A stretch of 64,000 nt of DNA, taken from Streptomyces parvus (GTDB taxonomy: Bacteria > Actinomycetota > Actinomycetes > Streptomycetales > Streptomycetaceae). Under the pieces are notes generated by a model that did no database searches, was not told the origin of the DNA, and saw only the letters and a list, made by a program, of their open reading frames with translations. The stretch covers positions 6,758,001 through 6,822,000 of the forward strand of contig NZ_CP135079.1 of NCBI RefSeq assembly GCF_032121415.1, read 5' to 3'. The position numbers and the translations under genes are program-made. Position 1 is the stretch's first letter, and each line of letters starts with the position of its first letter. Shown here one piece after another: positions 59,118-64,000 of this stretch.

Positions 59118-59879
59118 TCAGACGCGGATGACCTGAGGGCCGAGCAGGGAGTAGCGCTGGGCCTCGGCCGAGGGGAGCCCGGCGTCGGTGACGATCGCCT
59201 CGAAGTCGCCGACCCCGGCGAACCGGCAGAAGCTCACCGCACCGAACTTGCTGTGGATCCCGGCGAAGACCCTCCGCCGCGAGCTGCGCAGCGCCTGTGC
59301 CTTGACCTCGGCGACGGCGGGGTCCGGGGTGGTGAGACCGTACTCGCGGGAGATGCCGTTGGCCCCGACGTACGCCAGGTCGATCACGAATTCCGAGAGC
59401 ATCCGGGAGGCCCAGTGGTCGACCGTCGCCATCGTCGAACCGCGGACCCGGCCGCCCAGCAGCAGCACCGAGGTCTTCTCGACCGCGGCGAGGGAGGTGG
59501 CGACGGCCAGGGACGCGGTGACCACGGTCAGCGGCCGGTCCTGGGGAAGCGCCTCGGCGACGAGCTGGGGGGTGAAGCCCTCGTCGACGAAGACGGTCTC
59601 GGCGTCACCGAGGAGATCGGCCGCGGCGGCCGCGATACGCGACTTCTGCGGAACGTTACGGGTGGTGCGGACGGCGAGCGTCGTCTCGAACCCGGCCGAC
59701 TCCACCGGGTAGGCGCCACCGTGGGTCCGGCGGACGAGCCCGTGCTCCTCCAGCACGTGCAGGTCGCGGCGGACGGTCTCCTTGGCCACCTTGAACAGGT
59801 CCGCGAGGGCGTTCACCCCGACCGACCCCTCCCGCCGGGCCGTGTCCAGAATTCCCCGACGGCGTTCCTCGGTGTCCAC
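59118..59879 (-). CDS. DeoR/GlpR-family repressor of the polyol operon
   Basis: 253 aa. N-terminal DeoR HTH (~1-57: RRRGILDTARREGSVGVNAL, KETVRRDLHVLEEHGLVRRT HGGA in one run), C-terminal DeoRC sugar-phosphate-sensing domain with FVDEGFTPQLVAEAL, TVVTASLAVATSLA, LLLGGRVRGSTMA and YVGANGIS. GTG start with GGGAAG upstream. Immediately upstream of and in line with the transport operon. Likely ligand: the phosphorylated ketose formed by the PfkB kinase. Confidence 0.9.
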   Translation of the reverse strand: MDTEERRRGILDTARREGSVGVNALADLFKVAKETVRRDLHVLEEHGLVRRTHGGAYPVESAGFETTLAVRTTRNVPQKSRIAAAAADLLGDAETVFVDEGFTPQLVAEALPQDRPLTVVTASLAVATSLAAVEKTSVLLLGGRVRGSTMATVDHWASRMLSEFVIDLAYVGANGISREYGLTTPDPAVAEVKAQALRSSRRRVFAGIHSKFGAVSFCRFAGVGDFEAIVTDAGLPSAEAQRYSLLGPQVIRV

Positions 59880-60232
59880 GGCGCACTTCCCTGGTCGCTG
59901 CTGCGCCCGTTTCGGGCGGAGCCCGCATGTCCGTTCGGGCTCATGTGTCGTTTGTACAAGCAGTCCAGGGGCCACGACCAGCTGCTTCACCGAATCCCCT
60001 CGGCCCGTTCGTGCCCGCTTTCCGAGGGTGACTGTGCTGGTCAGGCCCGGACCGCCGCCGTGGCGGCCGTCCAGGGTGCCCGCTTTCCCGGGTTGGCTGC
60101 CCGAATGGTGCCCGAAGTGCGGAGCCCCGGCGTCCGCAGTGCCCAAGAACGAGGGCACGCGACGACCGGGGCGGCGCGGCCCGGAGCCGGACCGCTCGGG
60201 TCACCCGGGCGGCTCGGCTCCCTCGGGCCGTG
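59880..60232. other. Gene-free region upstream of the DeoR gene, with repeats
   Basis: 353 bp without a credible gene. GAGCCCG-N10-CGGGCTC (59919-59942) is an inverted repeat 40 bp before the DeoR start and is the best operator candidate; CATGT occurs in its spacer and just after it. TTGTACAA (59952-59959 area) may be part of a promoter. GTGCCCGCTTTCC is repeated exactly at 60011 and 60076, and TGCCCGAA recurs soon after. The right part separates two leftward transcription units. Confidence 0.5.
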
Positions 60233-61321
60233 TCAGGAGAGAACGGGCCTGCCCTCGCCCTCGCCGCGGTGGGGGCGGGCCACCGCGCCCCTCCCGGGCG
60301 ACTCCGGATAGAACCGCCCGGCCCAGCGCCGGAACGGGCCGATCGGTCCGTCACCGGAAGCCAGCCGGGGCGGCTGCTGATACTGCTTGTGGTGCCAGAT
60401 CGGGAAGTCCGCGGCGGTGAACTCGCAACTGGACCGGAAGATGGGGCGGTCCAGGAGCCGGGCCGCGGTTCGGCTGACGATCCGGGCGACCCCGGGCGGC
60501 AGCCGCCCCGGCTCGTCGAACGCGATGCGGTTGAGCTGCCGGAACTGCATCCGGTTGGGCCCGATGGCCGTCGGCATCACCAACGTGCACCTCCGCAGCC
60601 CGAAGCGGGGCGTGCGGACGTCGGCGTGCAGGCAGCCGAGTCCATAGCCGTCCACCGTCACCTCGACGGTGAAGTCGCCCACGAGCGGCGCCGACTCGCG
60701 GGCCCGCACGGCGACATGGAACGTCGCGTCGTCGTACGCCACAGGACCGTCGATCTCGGCCTTCGCCCAGCCGTGCAGGGTGGCGAAGTGCCCGAGGTCG
60801 GCCGCATTCTCGATGACTTCCTGGACGTTGCCGGCCAGCTCCCAGGCGGCCGTGCGCGCGGGCCTGTACCCGATCCGGTGCCACTGCGGCACGGACCAGT
60901 CCGGATCCCGTCCGTCGTGGTGCCGCCAGACGAAGACGCCTCCGTTCACCTCCTGGACGGGCAACTGCGCCAGCGGGGACCGCGGGGGAGGAGTGCCGTA
61001 CCCCGTGCGGACACAGGTGCCGTCGGGGGCGAACGCGAAGAAGTGGAAGGGGCACGTGAGATCCTCCCCCTCCACCTTGGCCAGGCCGAGATGGGCCCCC
61101 AGGTGCGGGCAGTACGGCCGGACGGCGCGGAGCACTCCCGTGCCGGTGCGGTACAGGACGACGTCGCGCCCCGCGAGCGGTCGCGTCAGCACGGTGCCCG
61201 GCCGCAGCTCGTGCGAGAAGGCCAGGGCGGACCAGCCGCTCGGACAGGGCAGTGCGGGCGCTCCTGCCGCGTCGGCCGGCGTCGGACCCTCGCTGATGGT
61301 GTGCACGTACTCACGTGCCAC
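60233..61321 (-). CDS. Rieske non-heme iron oxygenase (KshA-like)
   Basis: 362 aa. Rieske [2Fe-2S] ligands C71-P-H73 and C90-P-F-H93; mononuclear iron motif D175-x2-H178-x4-H183 in NAADLGHFATLHGW. The form is that of 3-ketosteroid 9-alpha-hydroxylase/cholesterol desaturase-type oxygenases. Needs a reductase from elsewhere, e.g. an FprA/ferredoxin pair. Start GTG 61321, with GGAGGAGGAG 8 nt upstream; another GTG two codons earlier is too close to it. Substrate unknown, likely a hydrophobic ring compound. Confidence 0.9.
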   Translation of the reverse strand: MAREYVHTISEGPTPADAAGAPALPCPSGWSALAFSHELRPGTVLTRPLAGRDVVLYRTGTGVLRAVRPYCPHLGAHLGLAKVEGEDLTCPFHFFAFAPDGTCVRTGYGTPPPRSPLAQLPVQEVNGGVFVWRHHDGRDPDWSVPQWHRIGYRPARTAAWELAGNVQEVIENAADLGHFATLHGWAKAEIDGPVAYDDATFHVAVRARESAPLVGDFTVEVTVDGYGLGCLHADVRTPRFGLRRCTLVMPTAIGPNRMQFRQLNRIAFDEPGRLPPGVARIVSRTAARLLDRPIFRSSCEFTAADFPIWHHKQYQQPPRLASGDGPIGPFRRWAGRFYPESPGRGAVARPHRGEGEGRPVLS

Positions 61322-61511
61322 TCCCACGACTCCTCCTCCGCGGTCGGTCGCACGGAGGCTGCGCAGAACCGCCCCGGGGGCCTCCTGGCACGCCGCACAC
61401 CACCCGAACGGGACGGCGCCTGCGACGTGTTGACGGGAGGGGCGCGGCGGGAGAGGGAAGAAGAGAGGGGCGACGGGGCGCGGGCGCCGTCCGGAGCGCG
61501 CCCGCCTCCCG

Positions 61512-62411
61512 TCAGAGGTCGGAGCCGAACGCCTCGGCCAGCCGGCGCCATTCGGCGCGCGGCAGGCCGGCGCCGCCCTCGTCGGCGGTGAGGACCTGCA
61601 ACGCGACATGGTCCGCGCCCGCGTCGAGGTACTCGCGCGTCCGGCGCACCACCTGCTCCGCGTCGCCCAGCGCGAAGAGGGCATCGAGGAGGCGGACGCT
61701 GCCGCCGCCCTCGAAGTCGCCTTCCGTGAACCCGAGGCGCAGCAGATTGGACGTGTAGTTGGGCAGTTGGAGATACATCCCCAGCATGGTCCGCGCGGTG
61801 GTGCGGGCCCGGTCGAGGTCGGTGTCCAGCACCGCGGTCAGCTCAGGGGCGAGCAGCGCGTCGGGCCCGAGCGCCGCACGGGCCTCCGCGGTGTGCTCGG
61901 TGGTGACGAGATAGGGGTGTGCGCCCAGCGACCGGTCCGCCGCGAGCTTCAGCATCTTCGGCCCGAGAGCCGCCAGCACCCGATGACCGGAGCCCACGGA
62001 CGGTTCGGCGCCGTCGAGCGCGTCGAGATAGGCCACCATCGCGCTGTACGGCTTCGCGTACTGGGGCGCCATCGGGCCGTGGCTGACACCCAGCCCGAGG
62101 ACGAAGCGGCGGCGCGCGTCCGGATCGATCGCCGAGACCGCGGCCGCCACCTCCTCCGCCGTGTGGTTCCAGATGCTCAGGATGCCGGTGGCCACGGTGA
62201 TCGAGCGGGTGGCGGCCACGACGGCGGCGGCGTCCCCGGGCGTCGGACTGCCCCCGATCCAGACGGTGCCGTACCCCAGTTCCTCCAGTTCTGCGAGCGC
62301 GTCGGCGATCGCCTCCCCGCCCGCTTCGTCCACGCGCGACGCGTGCAGGGCGCCGCTCCAGATCCCCACGCGTCCGAAGGCGCTGCCTGTTCCGGTCGTC
62401 TCAGAAGTCAT
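61512..62411 (-). CDS. LLM-class F420-dependent oxidoreductase
   Basis: 299 aa luciferase-like TIM barrel. GRVGIWSGALHASRVDEAGG, ELEELGYGTVWIGGSPTPGD, RRRFVLGLGVSHGPMAPQYA and HRVLAALGPKMLKLAADRSL are characteristic of the actinobacterial LLM/F420 group (MSMEG-type TIGR03620-like). Oxidises or reduces small organics with F420. No Shine-Dalgarno is obvious before the ATG at 62411. 190 bp separate it from the Rieske gene on the same strand; possible joint transcription. Confidence 0.88.
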   Translation of the reverse strand: MTSETTGTGSAFGRVGIWSGALHASRVDEAGGEAIADALAELEELGYGTVWIGGSPTPGDAAAVVAATRSITVATGILSIWNHTAEEVAAAVSAIDPDARRRFVLGLGVSHGPMAPQYAKPYSAMVAYLDALDGAEPSVGSGHRVLAALGPKMLKLAADRSLGAHPYLVTTEHTAEARAALGPDALLAPELTAVLDTDLDRARTTARTMLGMYLQLPNYTSNLLRLGFTEGDFEGGGSVRLLDALFALGDAEQVVRRTREYLDAGADHVALQVLTADEGGAGLPRAEWRRLAEAFGSDL

Positions 62412-62510
62412 GGTGTGATCAACAATGATCCGGCCCGGCTATTCCTGGCCGGAGGGCCATTCACCCGTCCGGATGTGCACGCCCCATGCCGTCGGCCACG
62501 ACGAGCGGTC

Positions 62511-63710
62511 TCACTCCTCGGGGACGTCCTTCATGAACACGATCCCGTCGATGCGGTCCAGGTGCGCCGGGTCGAGCGGGGCATAGCCGAAGTACGGGGA
62601 CGTGCGCCGAACGGGGTCGGTGGCGGCGAGGGCGGCGGCCGACTCGGAGGCGACGAGACAGGTCCCGGCCGGGATCGCGTACAGGGCTCCTTCAAGGGTC
62701 TCCGGCGGCGGGGTACCGACCCCCTGGTGCCGCAGCGTGCCGAACGCGGTGGCCAGGAAGCCGTACTCCTCGCCCAGGCGGGTGTGCACGATGGCGCCCG
62801 CGCTCCACCACTCCAGCCGCTGCCCGCCCATCCGCATCGAGCTGATGTCGCGCTGGAGATGGCTGTTGTGCGCGTGGACCAGAACCGGCCCCCGCTCCGC
62901 GAGCGCGAGGAGATTGTCGGCCATCATCTGGTCCCGCAGCCCCGTCAGCCGCGCCAGCCGGCTCGGCGAGGCGTCCGCCATCCAGTGGTGGTAGCGCAGC
63001 AGCCCCGAGGCGGCCCGCGCCCGGAGCCGCGCCCGGTAGAACGCGTCCCGTGAGGTCGCCGCGATCAGGTGCGGTGCCCAGGCGTGGAGCAGCGCCCCCA
63101 GATCGTCGGCGAGCAGCCGCAGTTCCCCGGCCTCGGCCGACCGCCCGAAGGAGGCGGACGGATCCAGCATCGCCGCGGGGTCGGTCCACCGTTCGTCGGG
63201 GCCGAGCAGGTGGTCGAGCGTCTCGGCCGTGCACGGAATCAGCCCCGGGTCCACGTGGTCGGTGAGGGTGCGGTGGAGCGCGGTGAGGGTCTCCCGGGGG
63301 CTCGCGGCCCCGGCCATCTCCAGCGGACCGTCGAAGCCGGCGAAGCGGACCCGGTCGGACGCGGGCCGGCCGTCGTTGAACGCGCGCATCCAGCACACCA
63401 GTTCACGACTGGCGGCGGACGCCCCGAGACCGTGGCTGAAGCCCTGCTCCAGTACGTCGTCCAGCGCGCCCGCACCCGACGTCACGTGGTCGTCCACCAG
63501 AAGCCCTGCCACGCAGTCGCTCTCGACGGCGATGGTCCGGTACCCCTCCTGCTCGACCAGCTGCCGGAAGAGGGCGTTGCGCAGGCGGAGCGGGGCGTCC
63601 ACCCCGTGGGTGGGCTCGCCCAGGGCCAGTATCCGGGGCGGGGAGGCGAACAGCCCCATGACGGAGGCCGCCTCGACGGCGTGGGCGATGTCCTTGATGT
63701 CGTCTGCCAT
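62511..63710 (-). CDS. Erythromycin-esterase-like protein
   Basis: 399 aa. LALGEPTHGVDAPLRLRNAL (E32, H35) and TIAVESDCVAGLLVDDHV (E63) match the metal/catalytic residues of the erythromycin esterase superfamily, with VLVHAHNSHLQRDISSMRMG later. Family members hydrolyse macrolide lactones, but most homologues have unknown substrates. The promoter carries an inverted repeat, and a divergent MerR gene begins 58 bp away, so regulation by that protein is likely. Confidence 0.85.
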   Translation of the reverse strand: MADDIKDIAHAVEAASVMGLFASPPRILALGEPTHGVDAPLRLRNALFRQLVEQEGYRTIAVESDCVAGLLVDDHVTSGAGALDDVLEQGFSHGLGASAASRELVCWMRAFNDGRPASDRVRFAGFDGPLEMAGAASPRETLTALHRTLTDHVDPGLIPCTAETLDHLLGPDERWTDPAAMLDPSASFGRSAEAGELRLLADDLGALLHAWAPHLIAATSRDAFYRARLRARAASGLLRYHHWMADASPSRLARLTGLRDQMMADNLLALAERGPVLVHAHNSHLQRDISSMRMGGQRLEWWSAGAIVHTRLGEEYGFLATAFGTLRHQGVGTPPPETLEGALYAIPAGTCLVASESAAALAATDPVRRTSPYFGYAPLDPAHLDRIDGIVFMKDVPEE

Positions 63711-63713
63711 GGC

Positions 63714-63731
63714 TTCAACAGTATCGTTGAA
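63714..63731. promoter_or_regulatory. Inverted repeat between esterase and MerR genes
   Basis: TTCAAC-AGTATC-GTTGAA: perfect 6-bp arms with 6-bp spacer. On the minus strand GATACT in the centre is a possible -10 of the esterase gene, so the repeat overlaps that promoter. Likely operator of the divergent MerR-type regulator or a TetR-like protein. Confidence 0.55.
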
Positions 63732-63768
63732 CCTTCGGTGGAGACTTCTGAGCGATATCCTCGGGAAC

Positions 63769-64000
63769 ATGGCGAAGAACCCTCAAACAGCAGATCGCCT
63801 GCGCCCCGTCGACCTGGCCCGTCGGCACGGTCTGTCGACCCAGGCGGTGAGGAACTACGAAGCGGCGGGCATCCTCCCGGCCGCCGGGCGCACCGCCCAC
63901 GGCTACCGCGCCTACACACCGCTGCACGCGGCCGCCCTCGGGGCATTTCTCGCCCTGATCCCCGGCCATGGGCACGCGGCCGCGACGGAGATCATGCGGG
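63769..64000 (+). CDS. MerR-family regulator, 3' part cut by window edge
   Basis: First 77 residues only. RLRPVDLARRHGLSTQAVRN then YEAAGILPAAGRTAHGYRAY is the MerR winged HTH; the following HAAALGAFLALIPGHGHAAA differs from the usual MerR linker and resembles the TioE-like subgroup. TATCCT lies 7 nt before the ATG and GGGAA is very close, so the start may be leaderless. Divergent from the esterase gene it probably controls. Confidence 0.82.
   Translation, partial: MAKNPQTADRLRPVDLARRHGLSTQAVRNYEAAGILPAAGRTAHGYRAYTPLHAAALGAFLALIPGHGHAAATEIMR

Overview
The window looks like a stretch of Streptomyces chromosome. GC content is very high with strong G/C at third codon positions, genes are densely packed with many ATGA/GTGA overlaps, and several starts look leaderless. 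The gene families are typical of the genus: DUF6480, DUF6381, DUF5133, DUF6221, an LPFR small protein, a c-di-AMP-riboswitch-controlled LysM/transglycosylase, a BlaA/BlaB-regulated beta-lactamase, and a carbohydrate importer with no ATPase gene of its own. I see no rRNA, tRNA, CRISPR array, insertion sequence or prophage. Both ends cut through genes (SRPBCC at left, MerR at right).

Layout. 0-6 kb: metabolic singletons (deazaflavin/hemerythrin fusion, DUF2087, aldo/keto reductase, S33 peptidase, membrane rhodanese), a broken PIG-L deacetylase and an XRE-cupin regulator. 6.3-9.6 kb: quinone oxidoreductase plus two acyl-CoA dehydrogenases in one overlapping operon. 9.7-14.9 kb: a five-gene nickel-type ABC importer (nikABCDE) behind a near-consensus Nur box. 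15-19 kb: YaaH-type transporter, then beta-lactamase with divergent LysR (BlaA-like) and penicillin-recognising (BlaB-like) regulators. 19-25 kb: a Tat-exported phosphodiesterase-like protein, small proteins, a cysteine-rich zinc-ribbon protein, orphan DUF779, a DNA glycosylase frameshifted by a 29-bp duplication, a FUSC transporter and a PHP protein. 26-32.6 kb: a membrane-anchored HTH regulator divergent from a secreted protein, a large PAS/GAF/PP2C phosphatase and FprA. 32.6-38 kb: riboswitch plus cell-wall hydrolase, a deletion scar joining two truncated genes, and a modular GH87-type alpha-1,3-glucanase. 37.9-41.5 kb: UbiA prenyltransferase divergent from a type III PKS / methyltransferase / flavin oxygenase operon (srsABC-like phenolic lipid cluster). 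41.6-49.3 kb: DHA2 exporter, VOC protein, DUF6221, cold-shock protein, sugar-porter MFS, and a cluster of small proteins with GGGTAC (sigma-B-like) motifs, then a GCS2-type ligase and a DJ-1 protein. 49.4-53.8 kb: LD-carboxypeptidase, an iron-box-controlled siderophore-interacting protein and orphan MbtH, nitrobindin, DUF4190, VOC and a bL37-like microprotein. 53.9-59.9 kb: polyol-type uptake and catabolism operon with its DeoR regulator. 60.2-64 kb: Rieske oxygenase, F420-type LLM oxidoreductase, erythromycin-esterase-like protein and a MerR regulator.

How the parts work together. Metal homeostasis recurs: Nur box for nickel, iron boxes for siderophore handling and MbtH. Cell-envelope biology recurs too: beta-lactamase sensing, c-di-AMP-controlled muralytic enzyme, LD-carboxypeptidase, alpha-glucanase and phenolic lipid quinones. 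The most system-like under-described candidates are the UbiA + srsABC-like cluster, the HTH-TM-exodomain regulator with its secreted partner, the orphan iron-controlled MbtH, and the sigma-B-like small-protein cluster. All functions are inferred by reading sequence; no database search was run.
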